DNA of 64,000 bases from Sulfuricella sp. (GTDB taxonomy: Bacteria; Pseudomonadota; Gammaproteobacteria; Burkholderiales; Sulfuricellaceae): positions 1 through 64,000 of the forward strand of contig JAQTMN010000005.1 of NCBI GenBank assembly GCA_028714315.1, read 5' to 3'. Below are positions 28,387-37,928 of the stretch, piece by piece; position 1 is the stretch's first letter; every line of letters starts with the position of its first letter. Both the position numbers and the translations under genes were made by a program. Below the pieces are notes generated by a model. The model ran no database searches. It was not told the origin of the DNA and saw nothing but the letters and a program-made list of their open reading frames with translations.

Positions 28387-29232
28387 ATGAACTACCGCCA
28401 CGGCTACCATGCCGGCAACTTCTGCGATGTCTTCAAGCACCTCGTGCTGATGCTGCTGATCGAGCATTTCAAGCAGAAGGAAAAGGGCTTCACCGTGCTC
28501 GACGCGCATGCCGGCGACGGCACCTACAGCCTGCGCGGCGAGCTTGCCGCCAAGACCGGCGAGGCGGAGCAGGGCATCCTGCGCGTGCTGGCTCAGCCCG
28601 ACCCCTCGCCCGCCCTGGCCGATTTTCTCAACCTGGTGCGCCGCCTCGGTCTGCCGGACGCCGAGGGCCAATTGACCAGCTATCCCGGTTCGCCGCGCCT
28701 GGCGCGCGCGCTGCTGCGTCCGCAGGACAAGCTATTGCTGTCCGACATCCATCCGGATGCGCTCAATTCGCTGAAACGGCTGTTCCGCGACGACCGCCAG
28801 GCGCGCATCCAGGAACTCGATGCCGCGCTGGCGCTGAAGTCGCAACTGCCGCCGGAAAGCCGGCGCGCGCTGGTGCTGCTCGACCCGCCCTATGAAGTGC
28901 AGGACGAATTCCGCCGCCTGCTGGATAGCCTGAAAGAAGCCTACAAGCGCTTCCCCACCGGCACCTACGCCATCTGGTACCCGCTCAAGAGCCCGGAACC
29001 GGTGCGCCACTTCCACCGCCAACTGGCCGCCAGCGGCATCCGGCGCGTCCTCACCGCGGAAATGCACCTCGCCCCGCTCAACAATTTCCAGCTCAACGGC
29101 AACGGCATGACCATCGTCAATCCGCCATGGAAACTCGAGGAACAGCTGCGCGTTTTGCTGCCGGAACTACTGGCCGCGCTGGGCGCGGAGAAACAGGGGG
29201 CGACGCGGGTGGAATGGACAGTGCCGGAGTAA
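28387..29232 (+). CDS. rlmJ: 23S rRNA (adenine(2030)-N(6))-methyltransferase
   Basis: MNYRHGYHAGNFCDVFKHLVLMLLIEHF; LDPPYE. Confidence 0.95.
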   Translation: MNYRHGYHAGNFCDVFKHLVLMLLIEHFKQKEKGFTVLDAHAGDGTYSLRGELAAKTGEAEQGILRVLAQPDPSPALADFLNLVRRLGLPDAEGQLTSYPGSPRLARALLRPQDKLLLSDIHPDALNSLKRLFRDDRQARIQELDAALALKSQLPPESRRALVLLDPPYEVQDEFRRLLDSLKEAYKRFPTGTYAIWYPLKSPEPVRHFHRQLAASGIRRVLTAEMHLAPLNNFQLNGNGMTIVNPPWKLEEQLRVLLPELLAALGAEKQGATRVEWTVPE

Positions 29233-29366
29233 ACGCGTTTACACAAAAAACCATCGATCGTAGGGCGTCAATAAGCGAAGCGCATTGCGCCGAATGTCGG
29301 CGGCTATTGCACGCATTCGGCGCAATGCCCGCTGGTTATTGCGCCCGTCCCTGAACCGCGGACAGC

Positions 29367-29822
29367 TCAACCCAGCAACAACAACGGCCGGCTCGCCTTC
29401 TGCGCCAGGATCCTGGCAAGGGATTTGAGGCTGGGCCGGCCGCTGACCTGGAACACTTGCCGGCTGACGACGAGCAGATCGGTGCCGGGCAGGTTGGCGA
29501 GCTTGACGAGCTCTTCGGTCGGATCTCCGGCGAGCACGGAAAAATGAGCGCTTTCGAGCCCGGCGACGGCAGTCTCAAACTGGCCGCGCGCGGCTTCGGC
29601 CTGTTGTTCCTGCTCCCGGCGGATGTGGTCGAGAAAGCCCTGCCGAGCGCCCTTGGAGGATTGCCAGTCGTTGCCGATGAAATCCGCCCAGTTGCCGTCC
29701 AGCACGAAAACGCCCGTCAGCGCAGCGCTGCTCTGGCGGGCGAGGCGGACGGCATGTTGCAGCGCTTCCGCCGTGGCCGTTGAGCCATCCACCGCCACGG
29801 CGATATGCCGATACACGGTCAT
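29367..29822 (-). CDS. Universal stress protein (UspA family)
   Basis: YRHIAVAVDGSTATAEALQHAVRLA. Confidence 0.9.
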   Translation of the reverse strand: MTVYRHIAVAVDGSTATAEALQHAVRLARQSSAALTGVFVLDGNWADFIGNDWQSSKGARQGFLDHIRREQEQQAEAARGQFETAVAGLESAHFSVLAGDPTEELVKLANLPGTDLLVVSRQVFQVSGRPSLKSLARILAQKASRPLLLLG

Positions 29823-29971
29823 TTCATCGTCAGCACGACAATCACCGCGATCATGATGACGCTGAGAACGATCGCGCCGATATCTTCGGTGCGGTCATCC
29901 TTGAACAGGGTCATTTTGGCTTTTTCCCCCGCGCTGCCGAGGGTTTCGCTGCCGCTTTGTTCGTTTGCCAT
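29819..29971 (-). CDS. 50-aa single-TM small membrane protein (not in ORF track)
   Basis: MANEQSGSETLGSAGEKAKMTLFKDDRTEDIGAIVLSVIMIAVIVVLTMK; overlaps uspA start, 12 nt after the exporter gene. Confidence 0.7.
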   Translation of the reverse strand: MANEQSGSETLGSAGEKAKMTLFKDDRTEDIGAIVLSVIMIAVIVVLTMK

Positions 29972-29983
29972 GTTCGTCTCCCC

Positions 29984-31129
29984 TTAAATCGCCACCAAGA
30001 AATCCTTGATCAAAATGACCAGGATCAGCGCCAGAACGTATTTGGTCATACCGACCAGCAGGCCGATCTTGAGCGGCGTGCCGCCGGCCCTGGCCAGTTC
30101 CTTGAAGTCGATGTAGCCGCCCAGGCCGACCAGGCCGAAGCCGAAAATCCAGGTCATCCACAGGCGCAGCATCTTGATCGTGTCGGAGGCGGGCGGGCCG
30201 CCCTTGATGCCGACCTCGCCGAACGCGCCCATGCTGGTAAGCGCCACCATCGCCAGGAAGCCGATCACGAATACCGGGAATTTTTCCACCAGCAGGCTGC
30301 CCAGGCTTTTCTTCCGTCCGCCCGGGTCCGAATCATCCTTGCCGGCCCAATACCACACGGTGACGGCAAACACCGCGAAGGGAATGGAAATCACGCGCAT
30401 GATGTTCCAGATTTCCGCCACCGACACGGCCGTTCCCGGCGCCACATTGGAGTTGAAGGCGAGCGCCGCCGCCAGCACCTGCCCGGAATTGAGGATTCCC
30501 GTGCCGATCCAGGCGCCGTACTGGAGATCGGTGAAACCCAGCGCGTGGCCGATGAACGGGCTGATGAACATGGTAAGGATGCCGAAGCCGAGAATGGTGG
30601 CGATGGCATACGCGACCTGGCTCGCCTTGGCCTCGACCGCAGGTGAAGTCGCCACCGCCGCCGACACGCCGCAAATGGAAAGCGCGTTCGCCAGCACCCC
30701 GGTCATCGAGCGGTCGAGCTTGAACAGCTTGCCGATCCACAACACCATGGCGATGGTCATGATGACAAAGCCGCCGATCAGAAAAATCGCCATGGAACCC
30801 AGCTTGACGATGGCCTGCACGGTGTAGAGCGAACCCAGCAGGATGATGCCGGTCTTGATCATGAGGCGCGAAAGCTTGAAGCCGTCATCCAGCACCGCCG
30901 GCATCTTGCCGCCGAAAACCACGTTACGGTAAAGCATCCCGCAGATAATGCCGAGCAGGATGTAGTTGAGATGGAAAGCGTCGGTCAGCGGCTTCTCCAT
31001 GCCGAACACTTTGGTATGGGCCATCCACGGCTCGATCCACAGACGGATCACGACCATGGTCAGAACAATCAGCACAAGGCCCGGCAGGGCGCTGGGAAGC
31101 TTGCGGAAAAATCCGACGTCGCCATTCAT
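29984..31129 (-). CDS. yeiH: YeiH/UPF0324 family putative sulfate exporter
   Basis: LLGIICGMLYRNVV, GVLANALSICGVSAAVATSPAV. Confidence 0.88.
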   Translation of the reverse strand: MNGDVGFFRKLPSALPGLVLIVLTMVVIRLWIEPWMAHTKVFGMEKPLTDAFHLNYILLGIICGMLYRNVVFGGKMPAVLDDGFKLSRLMIKTGIILLGSLYTVQAIVKLGSMAIFLIGGFVIMTIAMVLWIGKLFKLDRSMTGVLANALSICGVSAAVATSPAVEAKASQVAYAIATILGFGILTMFISPFIGHALGFTDLQYGAWIGTGILNSGQVLAAALAFNSNVAPGTAVSVAEIWNIMRVISIPFAVFAVTVWYWAGKDDSDPGGRKKSLGSLLVEKFPVFVIGFLAMVALTSMGAFGEVGIKGGPPASDTIKMLRLWMTWIFGFGLVGLGGYIDFKELARAGGTPLKIGLLVGMTKYVLALILVILIKDFLVAI

Positions 31130-31226
31130 GTTGCCTCCTCCGGTTGTTCAATATTTCGCTAAATTCTTGTTATGAATTTTTTATAGCACAAAATATTTAC
31201 AACCAAAGACCGAGCCCGATGTGGGC

Positions 31227-32264
31227 TCAGGCGAACAGGGCGGCGATCTTCTCCTTGTCGGGCATGGGCACCACGCCCTTTTCCGTGATCAGCCCGGTCA
31301 CCAGTTCGGCCGGGGTGACGTCGAAGGCCGGATTGCGCACCGACACGCCTTGCGCCGCCCAGCGGCAGTCGCGGAAGCCGGTGACTTCCTCCGCCGCCCG
31401 CTCCTCGATCGGAATATCCGCGCCGCCGGCGATGTTGCGGTCGATGGTGGAAAGCGGACAGGCAACGTAGAACGGGATGCCGTGGCGCCGCGCCAGCACC
31501 GCCACCATGTAGGTGCCGATCTTGTTGGCGACATCGCCGTTGGCGGCCACCCGGTCGGTGCCGACCACCACCGCGTCCACTTCGCCGTGCGCCATCAGGT
31601 GGCCGGCCATGTTGTCGGTGATCAGGGTGAGCGGAATCCCCTCCCGCACCATCTCCCAGGCCGTGAGGCGCGCCCCTTGCAGGAACGGGCGGGTCTCGTC
31701 GGCGATGACGGAGATTTTCTTGCCCGCTTCCGCCGCCGAGCGGATCACGCCCAGCGCCGTGCCCCAGCCCGCCGTGGCGAGCGCGCCGGCGTTGCAGTGG
31801 GTGAGCACGCGCGCGCCGTCCGGCAAGAGCACGGCGCCGTGCGCCCCCATGGCGCGGTTGATGCGGATGTCCTCGGCGAGGATTTCGTGGGCTTCGCCCA
31901 ACAAACGTTCGGCAATCGCCGCCGGAGCCGCGCCGCCCAGGGCATGCCACACCCGGCGCATGCGCTCCAGCGCCCAGAACAGGTTGACCGCCGTGGGTCG
32001 GCTGGCGGCCAGCACAGCGAAACCTTGTTCCATGCCGGCGCGAAAGTCCGCCGGCGCGCTTTCTCTGAGCCGCAAGGCTTCCAGCGCCACGCCGTAGGCA
32101 GCGGCGCAGCCGATGGCCGGCGCGCCGCGCACCACCATGCTGCGGATGCCTTCAGCCACCGTGGCGGCGGAAGCGTAGGCCAAGTATTCGAAGCGCGCCG
32201 GCAGCACGCGCTGGTCGATCATTTCGAGCGCGCCGTCACGCCAGCGCAGGGTTTCGATGTTCAT
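31227..32264 (-). CDS. mtnA: S-methyl-5-thioribose-1-phosphate isomerase
   Basis: MVVRGAPAIGCAAAYGVALEA; LTHCNAGALATAGWGTALGV. Confidence 0.95.
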   Translation of the reverse strand: MNIETLRWRDGALEMIDQRVLPARFEYLAYASAATVAEGIRSMVVRGAPAIGCAAAYGVALEALRLRESAPADFRAGMEQGFAVLAASRPTAVNLFWALERMRRVWHALGGAAPAAIAERLLGEAHEILAEDIRINRAMGAHGAVLLPDGARVLTHCNAGALATAGWGTALGVIRSAAEAGKKISVIADETRPFLQGARLTAWEMVREGIPLTLITDNMAGHLMAHGEVDAVVVGTDRVAANGDVANKIGTYMVAVLARRHGIPFYVACPLSTIDRNIAGGADIPIEERAAEEVTGFRDCRWAAQGVSVRNPAFDVTPAELVTGLITEKGVVPMPDKEKIAALFA

Positions 32265-32324
32265 GGGGTTATCCTTGATGGAACAATTGATTCATTCACC
32301 GCAGCGAAGGGTAGAAAAAAATTA

Positions 32325-32394
32325 GCCGCGAAAAGGCGCAAAAGTCACAAAAATAAAAGCTCGCTTTTTTGTGCTTTTTGCGCCTTTTTGCGGC
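32325..32394. repeat. Nonamer-period foldback CCGCGAAAA GGCGCAAAA GTCACAAAA ... complementary arm
   Basis: Direct reading. Confidence 0.8.
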
Positions 32395-32428
32395 GGAGGG
32401 TTGGGTCTGTTTTGGTTTGTTTTCGCAT

Positions 32429-32473
32429 GCATCGTTCGCGATTGATGCGGTTCGTTCCTCACCCGCATCCTAC
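32429..32473 (-). repeat. REP-like element GTAGGATGCGGGTGAGGAACGAACCGCATCAATCGCGAACGATGC
   Basis: Second full copy at 60878-60946. Confidence 0.8.
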
Positions 32474-32483
32474 ATTCGGGTTT

Positions 32484-33980
32484 CTAATTCGCCACGGGAG
32501 AAAGATCGAGCAGCGCCCGGCACGCCTTGGCCAGCCCTTCATTGTCCGAAATCAGCAGGTCGATCCCGCCAAAGCGGCGCACCGCCTGCTCCAGCACGCT
32601 GCCGATGCCGTCTTCGGCCCAGGCCAGCCCAAGGTAATCGCAGCGCCGATATAGCGTCCGCACCGCCGGATCGGCGTCCAGCCCGACCACGGCGGCGCCG
32701 CGGGCGAGCAGGTCGTCGATTTTTTCCCGGTTTGCCCGCGCACCGTCCACCAGCACGACCTGGCCGGTCAGCTCGTGCTTGCTGCGCACGGCCTGCTCGA
32801 AGCCGCCGTACTCGATCTCGGCGGCGAGCACTTCGCGCGGCGAAAGAGATAGGTATTCATCCAGCGCTTCGGCGCGGCAGAAAATCGTCATGGCATGGCG
32901 GAACATTTCCGCCGTGGCGTCGGCGTAGAAGGCGTTGATTCCCGCCGCGGCGAAGCCCCACGCCGGGTCGATCGCCACGCGCGGCGCCGGGTCGGGCAGG
33001 CGCTTCGCATCGGCCGGGGCGTTTTCCGCCAGATAGCAGCGGTAGGCGGCGGCATAGCCGGCGACGTCGCGGCCCAGCAGCGGCAGGCGCTTGGTGAATA
33101 CCGCATGCTGCGGCGTGGCCGGGCCGCGCTGGGAAAGCGAGGCGAGATCGGGGCGGCGGGCGAAGGCGAGGCTCATCGGGTCGCCGCACACGTTCATCAC
33201 CATAGGGAAGCCGGCGGCGCGGGAGATGTCGCGGCGCAACGCGGCGATGGCCTCCGTGCCCGCCTCAATTTGTGCGGCGGGCGCAGCCGGGGCGGCGGAG
33301 AAGTGCGGTGGAATATCCCAGGCCTGCCGGCTTTTCAGGTAATCCTCGGCGCGGCTCACCAGCGCGATCATGCGCTCGTAGGACTCCTTCGCCGTATCGC
33401 CGAAGGCGAAAATACCGTGGTGCAGCAGCACCATGCCAATCGTGTCCGGCGTGGCGTGGCGGGCGAAAACTTCGTGGCAGACCTTGGCCAGCTCGAAGCC
33501 GGAATGCCGGTAAGGCACGACCAGCACGGCATCGCCGAAGGCGGCGCGGATGTGCGCCTCGCCGCTGCGGGTGTCGGCCAGCGCCAGCACCGCGTCGGCA
33601 TGGGTATGCTCCACCCACTTGAACGGCAGGTTGGCGTGGAGCACGGTTTCGATCGACGGCCGCGGCGCCTGCGGATCCTTCAGGGCGGCGCGGAATTCGG
33701 CGATCATCTCGTCGTTGCCGAGCGCCTCGCGCTCGATCAGCCGCCTGACCGGTTCGAGCCGCACCGGAGAAAAATCCTTCTCCGTCACCAGCGCCAGATC
33801 CGAGCCCGAGCCCTTGATGTACAGGATATCCTCGCCATCCTGCCGCAGCTTGACCGAAGTGTTGCCGCCGCCGTACATCGCCAGCGCCTTTTCGCCGCCG
33901 AGCAGGCGCGAGGTGTAGGCGCGCAAGGCAAGCTCGTTGCCGCATGCGGCCGCGGCGGCGTCGTTCCAGAGACTGTCCAT
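32484..33980 (-). CDS. Class II aldolase/adducin-domain protein with truncated C-terminal SDR-like segment
   Basis: MYGGGNTSVKLRQDGEDILYIKGSGSDLA; VLHANLPFKWVEHTHADAVLAL; C-terminal GQVVLVDGARANREKIDDLLARGAAVVGLDAD. Confidence 0.82.
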   Translation of the reverse strand: MDSLWNDAAAAACGNELALRAYTSRLLGGEKALAMYGGGNTSVKLRQDGEDILYIKGSGSDLALVTEKDFSPVRLEPVRRLIEREALGNDEMIAEFRAALKDPQAPRPSIETVLHANLPFKWVEHTHADAVLALADTRSGEAHIRAAFGDAVLVVPYRHSGFELAKVCHEVFARHATPDTIGMVLLHHGIFAFGDTAKESYERMIALVSRAEDYLKSRQAWDIPPHFSAAPAAPAAQIEAGTEAIAALRRDISRAAGFPMVMNVCGDPMSLAFARRPDLASLSQRGPATPQHAVFTKRLPLLGRDVAGYAAAYRCYLAENAPADAKRLPDPAPRVAIDPAWGFAAAGINAFYADATAEMFRHAMTIFCRAEALDEYLSLSPREVLAAEIEYGGFEQAVRSKHELTGQVVLVDGARANREKIDDLLARGAAVVGLDADPAVRTLYRRCDYLGLAWAEDGIGSVLEQAVRRFGGIDLLISDNEGLAKACRALLDLSPVAN

Positions 33981-34025
33981 ATTCGCGTATTATAAGGGCA
34001 ATATCGTTTTTTCGAGGCCATCGAC

Positions 34026-34667
34026 ATGTCAGACTGCTGCGACCACGACCATCCCACGCCCCCGTCCGGCAGCCTAGGGATTCCCTGTGTCGGCCATTTC
34101 GACGCGGTCGCTTTCGAACAGGCCGTCACCGACCTGCTGCGCGCCTGCGGCGTTTCGCCGGACTGCACCCACACCGGCAAAACGGCGCGGCGCGTGCGCG
34201 ACCTGTGGGAAAAGCGCCTGCTCGGCGGCTACGACATGGATCCCGGCGAAGTGCTGGGCGAAGGCTTCGCCGACCCGCGCGAGGACATGGTGGTGATACG
34301 CGGCATCGCCGTGCACGGCGTCTGCCCGCATCATCTCGTGCCGTTTCGCGGCATCGCCCACGTCGCCTACATCCCCGGCGGACGGCTGCACGGCTTCGGC
34401 CGCATCGCCCGGCTGGTGGACGCCATCGGCCATCGTTTCACCTACCAGGAATGGATGACGCGCGACATCGCCGAAGCGCTGGTCGCGCACGGCAAGGCCA
34501 AGGGCGCCGCCTGCGTGATCGAGGCCGAGCAGCTCTGCCTGTTGCTGGGCGAAGACCGGCGCGGCGACGAGCGGGTCTACACCCAGGCCTTCACCGGCTG
34601 TTTCAAGGACAGCAACCAGTTCCGCAACGAATTCCTGCGCGCCATCCACGGCCAAATGCCCTACTAA
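34026..34667 (+). CDS. folE: GTP cyclohydrolase I
   Basis: HTGKTARRVRDLW; GIAVHGVCPHHLVPFRGIAHVAYIP. Confidence 0.92.
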   Translation: MSDCCDHDHPTPPSGSLGIPCVGHFDAVAFEQAVTDLLRACGVSPDCTHTGKTARRVRDLWEKRLLGGYDMDPGEVLGEGFADPREDMVVIRGIAVHGVCPHHLVPFRGIAHVAYIPGGRLHGFGRIARLVDAIGHRFTYQEWMTRDIAEALVAHGKAKGAACVIEAEQLCLLLGEDRRGDERVYTQAFTGCFKDSNQFRNEFLRAIHGQMPY

Positions 34668-34671
34668 GGGC

Positions 34672-34700
34672 GTAGATCGGGCGCCCCGTGCCCGATCTAC
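34672..34700. repeat. GTAG-footed hairpin GTAGATCGGGC...GCCCGATCTAC
   Basis: 11-bp perfect stem, 5 nt after folE stop. Confidence 0.8.
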
Positions 34701-34915
34701 TTCTGCTGGCAAAACGCCGCGCTACAGTCTATACATAGAAATGGACCCCTATCCGGGTCCTTCCCAGTACACCGCTCGCCGGCACATGGCAGGCGCGTGA
34801 CGATGAAGAAAAATCCAGATCGAAGGAGGATGCCGCGCCGGGCGATGCGGGGTTGCCTCGAGCCAGCGCGGCCAGCGAAGCGCGACCCCGAAATCGGCAA
34901 AATTGGAGGTGCGGC

Positions 34916-35323
34916 ATGTTAGGAGAAATGATCAGTCAAGCGCAGGGCCAGATCACGTCAATGAGGGTATTGCCCTCGGAAGGATCGGGCCTTTGCATCG
35001 AGAGCAGTTTCCAGGCAACCGGCAGCCTGCTCGGCAAGGACGTTACCGAAGTGGGAACCTATGTGGCCTCTCTCACGCCGGCCGGCGTGTTTCACGGCGA
35101 AGGCCAGGGCATGTTCACCACGCGGGACGGCGAAATCATCACCTGGACCGGACAAGGCGTCGGCAAACCGAAGGGAAGCGGCCAGGCCGCCAGCTGGCGG
35201 GGAGCACTCTACCTGCAGACCCAGGCGCAGCGGCTGGCGCAGTTGAACAGCATGGCGCTCGTCTTCGAGTATGAGGTGGACGAGAGCGGAAAGGTCCAGG
35301 GCAAGCTCTGGGAATGGAAGTAA
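34916..35323 (+). CDS. Hypothetical protein (135 aa)
   Basis: Uninterrupted ORF with coding-like composition; no family recognised. Confidence 0.6.
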   Translation: MLGEMISQAQGQITSMRVLPSEGSGLCIESSFQATGSLLGKDVTEVGTYVASLTPAGVFHGEGQGMFTTRDGEIITWTGQGVGKPKGSGQAASWRGALYLQTQAQRLAQLNSMALVFEYEVDESGKVQGKLWEWK

Positions 35324-35374
35324 GCGAGGCAGGCGGGTCGGATGCGAATCCCAACCCGCCGCGCCAGCCTACCT

Positions 35375-35707
35375 TTACTTCATGTTTTCCGGCCCCTTGG
35401 CCTTCAGGCAACCGCTCATGAACTTCTTGCGCTCGTCGCCTTTCTTGCCGTCGGCCGCTTTATTGCAGGTGGCCATGGGGGTCAGCTTCGGCGCCGGTTC
35501 CGCGGGTGCCGCGGCCTCGGGTGCCTTGGCCTTCAGGCAGTCGCTCATGAATTTCTTGCGCTCGTCGCCTTTCAGCGCCTTCTCGCCCGCTTCCTTGTTG
35601 CAGGCGCCCATCTTGGTCTGCTGCGCGGTCGGCGCTTTTCCATCGGCCGCATAAGCGCCGGCGGCAAAGCCGGCGGCCAGAAACAAAGCGATCAACGTAT
35701 TTTTCAT
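35375..35707 (-). CDS. PsiF repeat-containing secreted protein
   Basis: Two repeats KMGACNKEAGEKALKGDERKKFMSDCLKAK / PMATCNKAADGKKGDERKKFMSGCLKAK. Confidence 0.88.
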   Translation of the reverse strand: MKNTLIALFLAAGFAAGAYAADGKAPTAQQTKMGACNKEAGEKALKGDERKKFMSDCLKAKAPEAAAPAEPAPKLTPMATCNKAADGKKGDERKKFMSGCLKAKGPENMK

Positions 35708-35864
35708 GTTATCTCCTTTTTGGTTGGTAAATCCCACGATTGCGCCACATGCCTTGGACTCGACATGCCCCCGGCTTGCGGCGGCGCATCAGTGTAACCC
35801 GTATCCGATCGGCCGGATACCGGAGTGCTCTTGACGGCTTATCGGGGCGGCGGCTGGTCCGGCG

Positions 35865-37928
35865 TCAGCCTGGCCGCACGTCGCAAGAGACGCCGCGCAG
35901 GGCATTGCTGCCGGATACGGCATCGAAGCGCTCCCCGTCCATGGCGGCGTTATAGTTGACGCTCCGGACATCGTGCCACCAGCCATAGTGAGCCCAGACC
36001 GTGCCGGCCGCGAGTTTGAGATTGATTTCCGCGCGGTAATGCACCTCGCCGGTCGCGGTGCGGACCACGATGGCGCCGCCGGACGCCACGCCGCGTGCCA
36101 TCGCGACATCCGGCGCGAGTTCGGCCACGGGTTCGGGCTGGCGCTTGCGCAGGCTGTCGATCTGCCGGAACTGGCTATGGCAATAGGCAACCGTCTTGCC
36201 GCAGGTCAGCGTGAACGGCAGCGCCGGATCGGCGGCAGGCGGCCGCCAGATCGGCAGAGCCCCGCCTCCCAGCCGGGCAAGCGTTTCAGACCACAGCGTG
36301 ATGCGGGGGACAGGCGGCTCGCTTCCCAGATTGGGAGCGGCCAGGCCGCGGCGTTGAGTCCGCAGGCTTGCCGCGTCCAGCCCGCTGGGAGCGAGGATGT
36401 GGGCGAGCCCGGCTTCGGGGTCGCCGCCGAAAAATGCATCGCTCAAGCCCAGGGTTCGAGCCAGGCCGAAAACAATGGCGGTGTCGGCGCGCGCCTCGCC
36501 GGGCGGCCGCGCCACGGCGGGACGCAGCTGGACGTGCGCTTCGGCGCTTTCGTCCACCATGAATCCGCCTTGCAGCCCCTCCCGTTCCCAGCACGACGAC
36601 GCCGGCAGCAGCAAGTCCGCCCAGCGGGCGGAGGGCGTTTCGAACAGCTCGGTCTGGACGAAAAAATCCAGCTTCGCCAGAGCCTCCTCGGTATGGCGGG
36701 TCGCCGGTTTGGAAACCAGGAAATTGCCACCGAAAGCGACCAGCGCCCGGATCGGATAACGCTGTTCCGAGACGATGGCGCCGAACAGGTCGCGAGTCGT
36801 GATCCAGCCGCGGGATGGCGGGCCAAAGGGGCGCTCCTCGATACCGAGCGTCCGAGCCCGGACTTCGGGGGCGACCTGGTCGAAAGCGGCAATATCGTTC
36901 AGCCGGGCCTTGGCGAACCAGCGGTTGCCGCCCGGCTGGCCGAGACTGCCGGTGAGCGCGTACAACAGGTTGATCGCCCGCGTGGCGGCGGTGGCCTGTT
37001 CCTGCTGGCAGGTGCCGGTCCAGGTGTAGAGGCTGACCGGCTTCGCCGTACCGAGCAGGTCGGCAACCTGACGCAACGCATCCTCGGCAATACCGGTGAC
37101 GTCGGCAACCCGTTCCGGCGGCCAGGCCGAGGCATGCTCGGCCAAACGCTCGAGCACGGTGCCTGGCCCATCCGGAGCGGGAGAAAAAGCATCGCTGTGC
37201 CAGCGCAAAAAGTCGAGATCGGCGCCGCCTTCGGACAGCAGCAGATGGATCAGGCCGAGGGCGAGCGCCGCATCCGTGCCGGGCTTCACCGCCAGCCAGA
37301 CGTCGGCGCCGTTGGCCAGCCCACTCTTGCGAGGATCGACGACGACGAGCTTGGCCCCGCGCTGCTGCGCGGCGCGAATGCGCTCGGCGTGGGCCAGCCA
37401 AGTGGCGGAAGGATTGCTCCCCCACAGCAAAATGGTGCCGGTATTGGCGTAGTCGGGCATGCCCAGGCCGCCGCCCCAGGTGAGGGCGGGGCTGAAGTCC
37501 CGATGCCAGTTGCAATTTTCGGTGGCGAATACGAGATTGGGGCTCCCCCAGACATGGGCAAGGCGGTGTATCCAGCCGAAGCTGTCGGCGACGGCGGTGC
37601 CGCTTGGCGTCGCGACGGCGAACGCCGTGCCCTCGGGACCGGCGGCCCGCAGATGCCGGCCGGCCAGGGCCAGGGCTTCGTCCCAGCCGATGGGCTGCCA
37701 GCCGGGGTCGGGATCGCCTTTCGGCCTGGTACGCAGGAGCGGCATGGTTAGCCGCTCGCGGTGGGCCGCCAGCTCGGGGGCCGCCTTGGCCTTGATGCAT
37801 ATGGCGCGGCCGGTGGGATGGCCGGGGTCGGGCGCGACGCTCACCAGCCTTCCGTCTTCGACGGTAGCCAGGCAGCCGCAGCGGGATATGCACAACGCGC
37901 AATAAGTATGGAAAGTTTCACGTGCCAT
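35865..37928 (-). CDS. Molybdopterin-dependent oxidoreductase, single subunit
   Basis: CALCISRCGC 4Fe-4S motif; LLWGSNPSATWLAHAERI; MGD-binding C-terminus. Confidence 0.87.
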   Translation of the reverse strand: MARETFHTYCALCISRCGCLATVEDGRLVSVAPDPGHPTGRAICIKAKAAPELAAHRERLTMPLLRTRPKGDPDPGWQPIGWDEALALAGRHLRAAGPEGTAFAVATPSGTAVADSFGWIHRLAHVWGSPNLVFATENCNWHRDFSPALTWGGGLGMPDYANTGTILLWGSNPSATWLAHAERIRAAQQRGAKLVVVDPRKSGLANGADVWLAVKPGTDAALALGLIHLLLSEGGADLDFLRWHSDAFSPAPDGPGTVLERLAEHASAWPPERVADVTGIAEDALRQVADLLGTAKPVSLYTWTGTCQQEQATAATRAINLLYALTGSLGQPGGNRWFAKARLNDIAAFDQVAPEVRARTLGIEERPFGPPSRGWITTRDLFGAIVSEQRYPIRALVAFGGNFLVSKPATRHTEEALAKLDFFVQTELFETPSARWADLLLPASSCWEREGLQGGFMVDESAEAHVQLRPAVARPPGEARADTAIVFGLARTLGLSDAFFGGDPEAGLAHILAPSGLDAASLRTQRRGLAAPNLGSEPPVPRITLWSETLARLGGGALPIWRPPAADPALPFTLTCGKTVAYCHSQFRQIDSLRKRQPEPVAELAPDVAMARGVASGGAIVVRTATGEVHYRAEINLKLAAGTVWAHYGWWHDVRSVNYNAAMDGERFDAVSGSNALRGVSCDVRPG

